From positions 1 through 6,033 of the forward strand of contig JALSRO010000485.1 of NCBI GenBank assembly GCA_026984715.1: a DNA stretch of 6,033 bases, given 5' to 3'. Within the stretch, counting starts at the first letter, position 1, and the number at the start of each line of letters is the position of its first letter. The translations under genes and the position numbers were made by a program. Below, one piece after another: positions 1-5,990 of this stretch. The notes beneath the pieces are model-generated. The model was given only the letters and a program-made list of their open reading frames with translations. It did no database searches and was not told where the DNA came from. The stretch comes from Chromatiales bacterium (GTDB taxonomy: Bacteria; Pseudomonadota; Gammaproteobacteria; Thiohalospirales; Thiohalospiraceae).

Positions 1-156
1 GGACTCGATGGAACCGTGCTGCCAGCAGGAGAGCCGGTGTTGTTCCGATCCTGTCTGGGCGGGGCAGTCCCGGCCAACCTCACCGCCTTGCCCGTCTCTG
101 GCAGCAGCCGAAACCAATTCACACGACCAACAACAGCAAAAAGGAGTAGCACCAAA
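1..156 (+). other. Leader upstream of the DMFase-like gene, no gene recognised
   Basis: All three forward frames are open for long stretches here, but none gives a recognisable protein, and no convincing promoter boxes were found. A partial fold is possible (GGAA 10-13 with TTCC 43-46, CCG 14-16 with CGG 35-37, and TGCT/AGCA at 17-27), but it does not match a riboswitch class I know. The AAGGAG ribosome binding site of the next gene lies at its 3' end. Confidence 0.4.
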
Positions 157-2262
157 ATGGAATTTTTCAACTACTGTACCAGCTGTCGAAAAAGAGAGAG
201 AGGAAGAGTTTTCCAGCTGATAGTCACCGCGATCATTGTGAGCTGGATCGCCGCAAAAGCATATGCAGGACAGAATCCCATCGTAACCGAAAACGGCAAT
301 CCCGGAACCAGCGAGTGGCAACTGGCCAACTGGGCGAACGACATCGATCAACAGGTCAAGGGGTTCGCATCAGCGACCAGCGTCAACAAGGGAGGGCAGA
401 TCAGCTTTTATGTCACCGTCAATCCGGCTCAGTCCTATGACATCAAGGTGTTCCGCATGGGCTGGTATCAGGGAGAGGGGGGGCGCCTGATGTACGAAAG
501 CGGCCCTTTGAGCGGCTTTCCCCAGCCGGGGCCCATAATGGATGCAGACACCGGCCTGCTGGTCTGCCCCTGGGAAGAGAGTTATACCCTGTCAGTTCCG
601 GACGATTGGACCAGCGGTATCTATCTGGCCAAGCTGACCAACTCGGAGGGTTATGAAAACTATATTATCTTTACCGTGCGTGACGACGATCGCAGCGCTG
701 ACTTCCTCTACCAGCAGCCGGTAACGACCTACCAATCCTACAACTCCTTTCCGGCCGGGATCGGAAAAAGTCTCTATGCATTCAACAGCTATGGCGCCAA
801 CACCATCACTGGAACGCCTCGCGCAGTAAAGGTCTCTTTCGACCGTCCCTACTGGGGCAGCGGCGCCGGGGATTTCCTCAACTGGGAGCTGGATCTGGTG
901 ATGTGGCTGGAGAAAAAAGGTTACAATATCACCTACGCTACCGATATCGATCTGCATCAGCGGGGAGTGGAGCTGCTGGAGCATCACCAGGCGCTCATCT
1001 CTGCAGGTCATGACGAGTACTGGTCGAAACCGATGTACGACGCCGCAGAGGCGGCACGGGACAGCGGCATCGACCTGGCCTTTTTCGGCAGCAATGCCAT
1101 CTACTGGCAGATGCGCATGGAACCCTCTGCCGACGGTGAACCCGACCGAGTGATGGTTTCCTACAAGAATGCCGATCTGGATCCGGCGACCGACCCAGGG
1201 TTGAAAACGGTACGCTGGCGCGAGCTGGGGCGTGCAGAGCAGGCACTGGTGGGCGTACAGTTCATTGCCGACAACGAGTTCAGCGCGGACGGCTCCACCA
1301 ACAGGGACTACGTCGTCATCAACAGCGAACACTGGGTCTACGCCAAAACCGGCCTCTCTGATGGTACTCACCTCCCGGGACTGGTCGGCTATGAGGCGGA
1401 CGCCCTGTTCCCCGACTATCCCCAACCGGAAAGCAGCAACTACACACTGCTCTCCGCCTCTCCGTTCACCGGGGAGAATGGAGAGGAGGTCACCGCAAAC
1501 TCATCGATCTATCAAGCACCCAGCGGTGCGTGGGTATTTGCCACCGGCACCATGTCGTGGAGCTGGGGACTGAACCGGGACGGCCTTGCCAACCCGGCCA
1601 TTCAGACCACCACCGCCAACATCCTGGATCGCTTCATCGACCCCGGTGCCCCCAGCAGCGAAGTCTGCAGTATCTACACGAGCAGCGACCTCTCCGCTGA
1701 ATCGTCCGACTCCATGTTCGACGCCGGCATGGGTATGTGGGCCGACTCATCACGCTGGAGAAGGGGGCGTGGAGGCATGTGGGCCAGCTCTTCCCACCAC
1801 GGAATGGGGCCACATCACGGATGGGGGCATGGTAGTTGGCGGCCGCGAAACAATCTCGATATTACCTCAACGCTCGAGGTGGACGATTGGGGCACCATCA
1901 CCGATGTCAACGTCGTCAATCTGAGCGGTTCGGATATGGGTGGATTCAGGAATTTGAAGATCTCCCTTGTCAGCCCCGATTCGACTGAAGTGAGACTGGC
2001 CGGGGGTTGCAACAGGGTCAGCACGTTTGATCTCAACCTGGATGACGACGCCTATCGAAAGCTGGGGCGCAAACACCGTTCGGACTGCCTGCCGGACGAT
2101 GGTGACAGCTATCTCCCGAAAGAGCTGCTGGAGAGCTTCATCGGCGAACAGAGTGGCGGAACCTGGACGCTCAACATCACAGGTCAACGGAAATTCCGTC
2201 GCAGCTCTGGTTCCGGCAGCCTCGATAGTTGGGGACTGGAAATCTGCAGGATAGAAGAGTGA
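157..2262 (+). CDS. Secreted N,N-dimethylformamidase large-subunit-like protein with C-terminal P domain
   Basis: This 701-residue protein is probably exported. A basic n-region (residues 11-17), a hydrophobic core (18-33) and an AYA cleavage site before Gly38 form a Sec-type signal peptide. Residues about 45-165 look like a beta-sandwich and include the family signature FRMGWYQGEGGRL. Residues about 175-490 resemble the C-terminal domain of DMFase large subunits, with TTYQSYN (190-196), DRPYW (229-233) and GHDEYW (284-289). In the known DMFase, two Tyr and one Glu hold a mononuclear iron. Tyr192, Tyr232 and Glu287 are the likely equivalents, with His285 beside the Glu; this mapping is from memory and motif order only. 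From about 501 a P (Homo B) domain begins (CSIYTSSDLS), resumes at about 567 (TITDVNVVNLSGSD) and ends GSLDSWGLEIC. A low-complexity insert lies at 519-566. The start is ATG157, behind AAGGAG at 142-146 and directly before the signal peptide; the frame is open upstream to the window edge, but that stretch looks noncoding. No small DMFase subunit gene is visible nearby. The substrate is unknown, and amide hydrolysis is only a family-level guess. Confidence 0.85.
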   Translation: MEFFNYCTSCRKRERGRVFQLIVTAIIVSWIAAKAYAGQNPIVTENGNPGTSEWQLANWANDIDQQVKGFASATSVNKGGQISFYVTVNPAQSYDIKVFRMGWYQGEGGRLMYESGPLSGFPQPGPIMDADTGLLVCPWEESYTLSVPDDWTSGIYLAKLTNSEGYENYIIFTVRDDDRSADFLYQQPVTTYQSYNSFPAGIGKSLYAFNSYGANTITGTPRAVKVSFDRPYWGSGAGDFLNWELDLVMWLEKKGYNITYATDIDLHQRGVELLEHHQALISAGHDEYWSKPMYDAAEAARDSGIDLAFFGSNAIYWQMRMEPSADGEPDRVMVSYKNADLDPATDPGLKTVRWRELGRAEQALVGVQFIADNEFSADGSTNRDYVVINSEHWVYAKTGLSDGTHLPGLVGYEADALFPDYPQPESSNYTLLSASPFTGENGEEVTANSSIYQAPSGAWVFATGTMSWSWGLNRDGLANPAIQTTTANILDRFIDPGAPSSEVCSIYTSSDLSAESSDSMFDAGMGMWADSSRWRRGRGGMWASSSHHGMGPHHGWGHGSWRPRNNLDITSTLEVDDWGTITDVNVVNLSGSDMGGFRNLKISLVSPDSTEVRLAGGCNRVSTFDLNLDDDAYRKLGRKHRSDCLPDDGDSYLPKELLESFIGEQSGGTWTLNITGQRKFRRSSGSGSLDSWGLEICRIEE
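1711..1854 (+). repeat. Gly/Met/His/Trp-rich insert with internal 42-bp-period repeat
   Basis: This in-frame segment encodes residues 519-566 of the DMFase-like protein. It contains five Met, five His and five Trp among many Gly, Ser and Arg. A direct repeat is visible at 1732-1753 and 1774-1795, encoding GMWADSS and GMWASSS 14 residues apart. It is followed by a His-rich part (HHGMGPHHGWGHG, 547-559). The segment sits where P domains normally have a short loop after their first strand. It may be a disordered linker or a metal-binding loop; neither is shown by the sequence. Confidence 0.7.
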
Positions 2263-2274
2263 CCTGACGTCGCA

Positions 2275-2298
2275 GGAGCGGCCTGCAAGGGCTGCTCC
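2275..2298. repeat. REP-like hairpin after the DMFase-like gene
   Basis: The arms GGAGCGGCC (2275-2283) and GGCTGCTCC (2290-2298) pair over 9 bp with one G-U pair and a 6-base loop. The motif (CAGGAGCGGCC...) resembles the GTAGGAGCGG-type REP palindromes scattered between genes in many gammaproteobacteria. It begins 12 bases after the stop codon and no T-run follows, so it is a weak intrinsic terminator at best. Calling it REP needs other genomic copies. Confidence 0.45.
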
Positions 2299-2319
2299 CG
2301 TTCACTCAAACAGATATTA

Positions 2320-2339
2320 TTAACCCGGTGCCGGGTTAA
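2320..2339. terminator. Perfect inverted repeat between convergent genes, possible bidirectional terminator
   Basis: TTAACCCGG (2320-2328) and CCGGGTTAA (2331-2339) form a perfect 9-bp inverted repeat around TG; in RNA the loop would open to about 4 bases. It lies 57 bases past the DMFase-like gene stop on one side and 35 bases past the gor stop on the other. Neither side has a clear T-tract; reading on the minus strand the next bases are AT-rich (TAATAT). A role in stopping both transcripts fits the position, but a protein binding site is also possible. Confidence 0.4.
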
Positions 2340-2374
2340 CAAGACCCGCGATAGTAAAGCGGAATATCCAAATA

Positions 2375-3724
2375 CTAGCGCATGGTCACCAGCTCTTCCG
2401 CGCTGGTTGGGTGAATCGCAATGGTTCTGTCGAAATCGGCCTTGGTAGCACCCATGCTGATCGCAACAGCAAAACCCTGCAACATCTCGTCGGCACCCAG
2501 GCCGATAATATGGCAACCGATGACCTTCTCTTCCGCTCCAACGCAGACCAGCTTCATCGCCGTGATATGTTTGTGGTGGGTAAATGCATGGTACATGGGC
2601 GTAAAACGGGTCTGGTAGATTTTTACTGCATCGCCATGCTGTTCACGCGCTTCGTCTTCGCTGACCCCGATGCTACCGATGGGGGGATGACTGAACACCA
2701 CGGTGGGAATATTTTCATACTCCAGTCTGGCCTCCGGCATTCCGCCAAAAAGACGATCCGCCAGACGGCGTCCGGCGGCAATGGCTACCGGTGTCAACGC
2801 CGCTCGGCCGGTAACATCACCGATGGCGTAGATTCCCGCCACATTGGTATTCTGCCACTCGTCGGTGGGAATAAAACCGCGGCTGTCCATCTGCACGCCG
2901 GTGGCGGACAGGTTCAGTTCCTGCGTACTCGGTACACGGCCGATGGCCCAGATGACGCTGTCCAGCCCGCTGCAGCTCAGGCCACCCTGGCAGTTCAGAC
3001 GCAGCTTGCCGTCTTCCTGTCTCTCAATCGCGGTGACTGAAGTATTGGTGATGATATTGACGCCGCTCTCCTGCATCTCCTCCATCAGCGTCTCGCGCAG
3101 CATGGGTTCAAACTCTTTCAGCAGTTGATGCTTGCGCAGCACCAGCGTGACACGGCTGCCCAGTGCATTCAGCACGCCGGCCAGCTCCACGGCGATATAG
3201 CCGGAACCAATCACCGCCACCTCCTGCGGCTGCTCGGTGAGGGCAAAAAAACCATCCGAGGTGATACCCAGCTCCGCACCGGGAGTATCGGGAACCAGGG
3301 GCTGACCGCCGGAGGAGATGACGATGTGATCCGCGCTGTAGCACTCGCCATCCACCTCCAGGGTATGCTCGTCGATGAAACGGGCAGTACCCTGAATCTC
3401 GTCCACCTTGTTGTCAGCCAGATAGGCGTGATACCAGGCGTGGATGCCGTGGATATAACTGTCCCGCTGCCTGACCAGGCTGGCCCAGTCGAAACCATGC
3501 CGCTCCACGCTGAATCCGTAGTCGGGGGCATCACGCAGCGCACCCGCCACCATCGCTCCATACCACATGATCTTCTTGGGGACACAACCCACGTTGACGC
3601 AGGTTCCACCCAGCGCAGCCTTCTCCACCACTGCAGTTTTGGCGCCGTGGGCGGCTGCCCGCTGGGCGACAGAGAGCCCCCCGCTGCCGCCACCGATGGC
3701 GATCAAATCGTAATGGTTGCTCAT
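2375..3724 (-). CDS. gor: Glutathione-disulfide reductase
   Basis: This cytoplasmic FAD enzyme of 449 residues (E. coli Gor has 450) reduces glutathione disulfide to glutathione with NADPH. It has, in order, the FAD-binding GGGSGG (11-16), the redox disulfide in GGTCVNVGC (Cys42 and Cys47), the second Rossmann motif GSGYIAVE (173-180), FAD-contacting AIGDV (300-304), and the C-terminal dimer-interface catalytic pair His438 and Glu443 in HPTSAEE. The [13 protein letters not shown] block followed by LRKHQLLK points to glutathione reductase over lipoamide dehydrogenase or mercuric reductase. The basic pair that binds the NADPH 2'-phosphate in E. coli (two Arg) is Arg197 and Lys203 here, so NADPH preference is expected to hold. 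The start ATG overlaps the adk stop as ATGA, and AAGGAG (3729-3734) lies 4 bases upstream inside adk. Translation is therefore probably coupled to adk. All key residues are present. Confidence 0.95.
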   Translation of the reverse strand: MSNHYDLIAIGGGSGGLSVAQRAAAHGAKTAVVEKAALGGTCVNVGCVPKKIMWYGAMVAGALRDAPDYGFSVERHGFDWASLVRQRDSYIHGIHAWYHAYLADNKVDEIQGTARFIDEHTLEVDGECYSADHIVISSGGQPLVPDTPGAELGITSDGFFALTEQPQEVAVIGSGYIAVELAGVLNALGSRVTLVLRKHQLLKEFEPMLRETLMEEMQESGVNIITNTSVTAIERQEDGKLRLNCQGGLSCSGLDSVIWAIGRVPSTQELNLSATGVQMDSRGFIPTDEWQNTNVAGIYAIGDVTGRAALTPVAIAAGRRLADRLFGGMPEARLEYENIPTVVFSHPPIGSIGVSEDEAREQHGDAVKIYQTRFTPMYHAFTHHKHITAMKLVCVGAEEKVIGCHIIGLGADEMLQGFAVAISMGATKADFDRTIAIHPTSAEELVTMR

Positions 3725-4371
3725 TGCACTCCTTCAAGGTGGGTAACAATTCTGGCAAAGATATCGTCGATATCCCCTTCACCTTCAATGGAGTGCAGTT
3801 TTCCCTGTTCTCGATAGTAGGCAATCAACGGCATGGTCTGCTCCTCATAGACCTCGAGCCGCTTGCGGATGGTCTCCTCATTGTCATCCGCCCGCTGGAC
3901 CAGTCTGCCTCCGCACTTGTCACAGCGGCCTTCTACCTTGGGCGGTGAGGTATAGATGTTATACATCTGACCACAGGATTCGCAGGTGCGCCGGCCGGTA
4001 AGCCGCTTCATCAATATGTCGAAATCCACATCGATAAGCAGCGCGACCTGCAGTGGTTTGCCGATCTCATCCAGCATGGCGTCCAGCGCCTCTGCCTGGG
4101 CGAGATTGCGGGGAAAACCATCGAGAATAAAACCATTCGCCGTATCCGGCTCATTCAGACGCTCCCGGATCAGCCCCACCACAATATCATCGGAAACCAG
4201 CTGACCGGCATCCATCGCGGCCTTTGCCTGCCGGCCCAGCCGCGTTTTCGCGGCAACAGACGCACGCAGCAGATCGCCTGTGGAGATCTGAGGAATACCA
4301 TATTTCTCCGCCAGTCTCTTCCCCTGTGTTCCCTTGCCGGAACCCGGCGCCCCCAACAAAACGATTCTCAT
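3721..4371 (-). CDS. adk: Adenylate kinase with four-cysteine (zinc-type) LID
   Basis: Adenylate kinase interconverts ATP and AMP with two ADP in the cytoplasm. The 216-residue length matches the long bacterial form. Visible are the P-loop GAPGSGKGT (7-15), the AMP-binding STGDLLR (30-36), the DGFPRN motif (84-89) and the catalytic Arg-rich GRR (126-128). The LID carries CESC (130-133) and CDKC (150-153), the four-Cys pattern that binds structural zinc in many bacterial adenylate kinases; E. coli Adk lacks these cysteines. ATG4371 is chosen because the protein family starts at [10 protein letters not shown] and GGGGAG lies 6 bases upstream. The reading frame is open much further upstream (to 4608) but would run through the ppa promoter and start. 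The gene is followed directly by gor with a 4-bp overlap, so the two are probably one transcript. Confidence 0.96.
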   Translation of the reverse strand: MRIVLLGAPGSGKGTQGKRLAEKYGIPQISTGDLLRASVAAKTRLGRQAKAAMDAGQLVSDDIVVGLIRERLNEPDTANGFILDGFPRNLAQAEALDAMLDEIGKPLQVALLIDVDFDILMKRLTGRRTCESCGQMYNIYTSPPKVEGRCDKCGGRLVQRADDNEETIRKRLEVYEEQTMPLIAYYREQGKLHSIEGEGDIDDIFARIVTHLEGVQ

Positions 4372-4390
4372 GATAGTCTCCCCGACAGTT

Positions 4391-4407
4391 GCCGCTATTA
4401 ATGCGGC
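4391..4407 (-). other. Small hairpin in the adk leader
   Basis: GCCGC (4391-4395) and GCGGC (4403-4407) pair around a 7-base AT-rich loop, ending about 19 bases before the adk start codon. It lies just upstream of the adk ribosome binding site. It could influence translation or be chance; the stem is only 5 bp. Confidence 0.25.
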
Positions 4408-4463
4408 GGGCTGAACACAATATCTCGATCGCCGGTTCTGTGTCCCGACAGGCGGAATGATGC

Positions 4464-4492
4464 ATGACTCGACCGCTGCAAACAAGTATAAT
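4464..4492 (+). promoter_or_regulatory. Sigma70 promoter of ppa
   Basis: A perfect -10 box TATAAT (4487-4492) follows ATGACT (4464-4469, 4 of 6 matches to TTGACA) with a 17-bp spacer. Transcription would start near 4499, giving a leader of about 35 bases before the ppa ATG at 4534. The ribosome binding site is weak (GAGG at 4520-4523). A promoter for adk must lie in the same 162-bp gap on the other strand, but no convincing pair of boxes was found. Confidence 0.7.
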
Positions 4493-4533
4493 TCCGCATC
4501 GTTTTCAACAACTCCAACCGAGGCACCGAGACA

Positions 4534-5067
4534 ATGAATCTGGAACAGATCCCAGCGGGTAAAGATGTCCCCAACGATATCAACGTCATTATCGAAATTC
4601 CGGCACAAAGCTCACCAGTCAAGTATGAGCTGGACAAGGAGAGCGGTGCCATGGTGGTGGACCGATTCATGGCAACCGCCATGTTCTACCCCGCCAACTA
4701 CGGTTTCATCCCCCACACCCTGTCGGAAGACGGCGACCCCGTCGATGTACTGGTGGTAACCCCCCACCCGCTGATTACCGGAGCCATCATCCGCTGCCGC
4801 CCGATAGGCATGCTCAAGATGACCGACGAATCCGGCGTGGACGCCAAAATCATCGCCGTCCCCGTGGACAAGCTCTCCCCCATCTATGTCAACGTCAAAT
4901 CCACCGACGATCTGCCCGAGCTGCTGCTCTCCCAGATCTGTCACTTCTTCGAGCACTACAAGGATCTGGAGAAAGGCAAGTGGGTCAAGATAGATGGCTG
5001 GGCCGACGCCGATGAAGCCAGGGCGGAGATCCTCTCTTCCCAGCAACGATATATTAGTTCAAAATAA
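4534..5067 (+). CDS. ppa: Inorganic pyrophosphatase, family I
   Basis: This soluble Mg-dependent enzyme hydrolyses pyrophosphate to two phosphates and pulls biosynthetic reactions forward. At 177 residues it matches the E. coli enzyme. The family signature EDGDPVDVL (65-73) supplies the metal-binding Asp66, Asp68 and Asp71. Asp103 in GVDAKI and Glu21, Lys30, Arg44 and Tyr56 occupy the expected active-site positions. The C-terminal part has the usual [16 protein letters not shown] block. It is transcribed away from adk, from a promoter in the shared 162-bp gap. The stop codon is followed after 6 bases by a strong inverted repeat, which may end its transcript. Nothing is missing or odd. Confidence 0.97.
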   Translation: MNLEQIPAGKDVPNDINVIIEIPAQSSPVKYELDKESGAMVVDRFMATAMFYPANYGFIPHTLSEDGDPVDVLVVTPHPLITGAIIRCRPIGMLKMTDESGVDAKIIAVPVDKLSPIYVNVKSTDDLPELLLSQICHFFEHYKDLEKGKWVKIDGWADADEARAEILSSQQRYISSK

Positions 5068-5073
5068 TCTGAT

Positions 5074-5100
5074 ATTCCGTCAATTGACTCTTGACGGAAT
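5074..5100. promoter_or_regulatory. Perfect 10-bp inverted repeat upstream of the peroxiredoxin gene
   Basis: ATTCCGTCAA (5074-5083) and TTGACGGAAT (5091-5100) are perfect complements separated by 7 bases. The repeat begins 6 bases after the ppa stop, so as RNA it could act as a terminator hairpin, although no T-run follows. The right arm also contains the likely -35 box (TTGACG, 5091-5096) of the next gene, so a regulator bound here would touch RNA polymerase. Either or both roles are possible. Confidence 0.6.
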
Positions 5101-5118
5101 GGTGATATGGTGTAGAAT
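5091..5118 (+). promoter_or_regulatory. Sigma70-like promoter of the peroxiredoxin gene
   Basis: TTGACG (5091-5096, 5 of 6) and TAGAAT (5113-5118, 5 of 6) are separated by 16 bp. Transcription would begin near 5125, inside the second palindrome. The leader would be about 35 bases with a strong GAGGAG ribosome binding site at 5148-5153, 6 bases before the ATG. Confidence 0.6.
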
Positions 5119-5140
5119 TATTTAGACCAAGTCTAAATAA
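5118..5140. promoter_or_regulatory. Palindromic operator candidate over the -10 box and start site
   Basis: TTATTTAGAC (5118-5127) and GTCTAAATAA (5131-5140) are perfect 10-base arms around CAA. The palindrome abuts the -10 box and covers the predicted start of transcription, the classic place for a repressor site. The TAGAC...GTCTA core is loosely reminiscent of sites for dimeric winged-helix regulators such as the Rrf2/IscR group; that link is a guess. It does not look like OxyR, Fur or LexA sites. Confidence 0.55.
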
Positions 5141-5159
5141 GCAGAACGAGGAGAATCCC

Positions 5160-5765
5160 ATGAGCGTACTTGTAGGCCGTCCGGCCCCCGATTTTACCGC
5201 CCCCGCCGTACTTGGCGACGGCACCATTGTGGATGAGTTCAACTTCGCCAAAGAGGTAGAAGGAAAATACGCAGTTGTCTTCTTCTACCCACTGGATTTC
5301 ACCTTCGTCTGTCCCTCCGAATTGATCGCATTCGATCACCGTCTGGATGAGTTCAAGAAGCGCAACGTGGAGGTGATTGGCGTCTCCATCGACTCCCACT
5401 ACACCCACAACGCATGGCGCAACACCCCCATCGACGAGGGTGGCATCGGGCCGGTAAGGTATCCCCTGGTGGCCGACATGACCCACGGCATCTGCAAGGC
5501 CTATGACGTGGAAACCCCGGACGGCGCAGTCGCCTTCCGCGGCTCCTTCCTTATCGACAAGGAGGGGGTGGTACGCCACCAGGTGGTCAACGACCTGCCT
5601 CTGGGGCGAAATATCGACGAAATGCTGCGCATGGTGGACGCGCTGCAGTTCCACGAAGAGCATGGCGAAGTATGCCCGGCCAACTGGCACCAGGGCGAAA
5701 AAGGAATGAAAGACACTCCGGAAGGGGTGGCCGAGTATCTGGCAGAGAACGCCGACAAACTGTAG
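5160..5765 (+). CDS. Typical 2-Cys peroxiredoxin (AhpC/Prx1 type)
   Basis: This 201-residue cytoplasmic thiol peroxidase reduces hydrogen peroxide and organic peroxides, usually with electrons from thioredoxin or AhpF. The peroxidatic Cys51 lies in PLDFTFVCPSE with Pro44 and Thr48, and Arg127 in RGSF completes the active site. The resolving Cys172 lies in GEVCPANW, which places it in the Prx1/AhpC group and not the 1-Cys Prx6 group. The GGIG loop (94-97) is present, but the C-terminal tail has YL (193-194) in place of the YF that slows resolution in eukaryotic enzymes. The start is fixed by GAGGAG 6 bases upstream. No ahpF or glutaredoxin domain is nearby, and its reductant cannot be told from the window. 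It has its own promoter with two palindromes, suggesting redox or metal control. Confidence 0.95.
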   Translation: MSVLVGRPAPDFTAPAVLGDGTIVDEFNFAKEVEGKYAVVFFYPLDFTFVCPSELIAFDHRLDEFKKRNVEVIGVSIDSHYTHNAWRNTPIDEGGIGPVRYPLVADMTHGICKAYDVETPDGAVAFRGSFLIDKEGVVRHQVVNDLPLGRNIDEMLRMVDALQFHEEHGEVCPANWHQGEKGMKDTPEGVAEYLAENADKL

Positions 5766-5772
5766 CCTCAAG

Positions 5773-5798
5773 CCCGGTGGCAAAATTGTGTCACCGGG
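5773..5798 (+). terminator. Hairpin after the peroxiredoxin gene, possible terminator
   Basis: CCCGGTG (5773-5779) and CACCGGG (5792-5798) pair over 7 bp, with G-U pairs possible at both ends and a loop of about 12 bases. It starts 7 bases after the stop codon. No T-run follows, so intrinsic termination is uncertain. Confidence 0.45.
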
Positions 5799-5816
5799 TA
5801 ATGAAGAAAGGATGGA

Positions 5817-5835
5817 GAGGCCCGTTCAGGGCCTC
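5817..5835. terminator. Second hairpin in the peroxiredoxin-mutM gap
   Basis: GAGGCCC (5817-5823) and GGGCCTC (5829-5835) form a perfect 7-bp GC-rich stem with a GTTCA loop. GGCCC/GGGCC stems are common in terminators, but the flanks lack A and T tracts. Confidence 0.4.
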
Positions 5836-5852
5836 CGGTCCGGACATTGCCA

Positions 5853-5871
5853 CCGCTCTCTTGCAGAGCGG
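5853..5871. other. Third hairpin in the peroxiredoxin-mutM gap
   Basis: CCGCTCT (5853-5859) and AGAGCGG (5865-5871) form a perfect 7-bp stem with a CTTGC loop. It is the third stem-loop within 100 bases. Whether these belong to the peroxiredoxin 3' end, a small RNA or the mutM leader cannot be told. Confidence 0.4.
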
Positions 5872-5900
5872 CACAGAATGGAGGAATCGCGCCGAAAGCA

Positions 5901-5990
5901 CCGGCAACCCCCCCACCATTTCAGGCCACCACAACAGCTCCGCTACTCCACCCAATCACCAATCAGCCGGACACCACTCCATAGCCAGCC
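5901..5990 (+). promoter_or_regulatory. C-rich, G-poor leader before mutM (possible Rho-loading region)
   Basis: By hand count these 90 bases hold 45 C, 11 G, 24 A and 10 T on the plus strand. Such unstructured C-over-G RNA is what Rho factor prefers to load on. With the upstream hairpins lacking T-tracts, this could be where peroxiredoxin transcripts end, or it could attenuate mutM. No clear promoter or ribosome binding site for mutM was found in it. A short CAATCA direct repeat occurs at 5953-5965. Confidence 0.35.

Noticed and set aside
16..156. N-terminal extension of the DMFase-like protein from GTG16
   Set aside because: It would put 47 extra residues before a clear signal peptide, while a good ribosome binding site precedes ATG157.
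1..156. Riboswitch in the leader of the DMFase-like gene
   Set aside because: Only short weak stems are visible and no conserved core of a known class was recognised.
592..1425. Long open frame (277 codons) antisense to the DMFase-like gene
   Set aside because: It lies wholly opposite a well-supported gene, has no recognisable motif and is explained by GC-rich codon bias in the sense strand.
3125..3817. 230-codon open frame antisense to gor
   Set aside because: No family motif is visible, and it overlaps gor and the adk end, both of which have full catalytic signatures.
4372..4608. N-terminal extension of adenylate kinase to 4608
   Set aside because: The family begins at [10 protein letters not shown], and the extension would run through the ppa promoter and coding start.
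5074..5140. OxyR, Fur or LexA site at the peroxiredoxin promoter
   Set aside because: The spacing and bases of both palindromes do not fit the ATAG-N7-CTAT, GATAATGAT or CTG-N10-CAG patterns.
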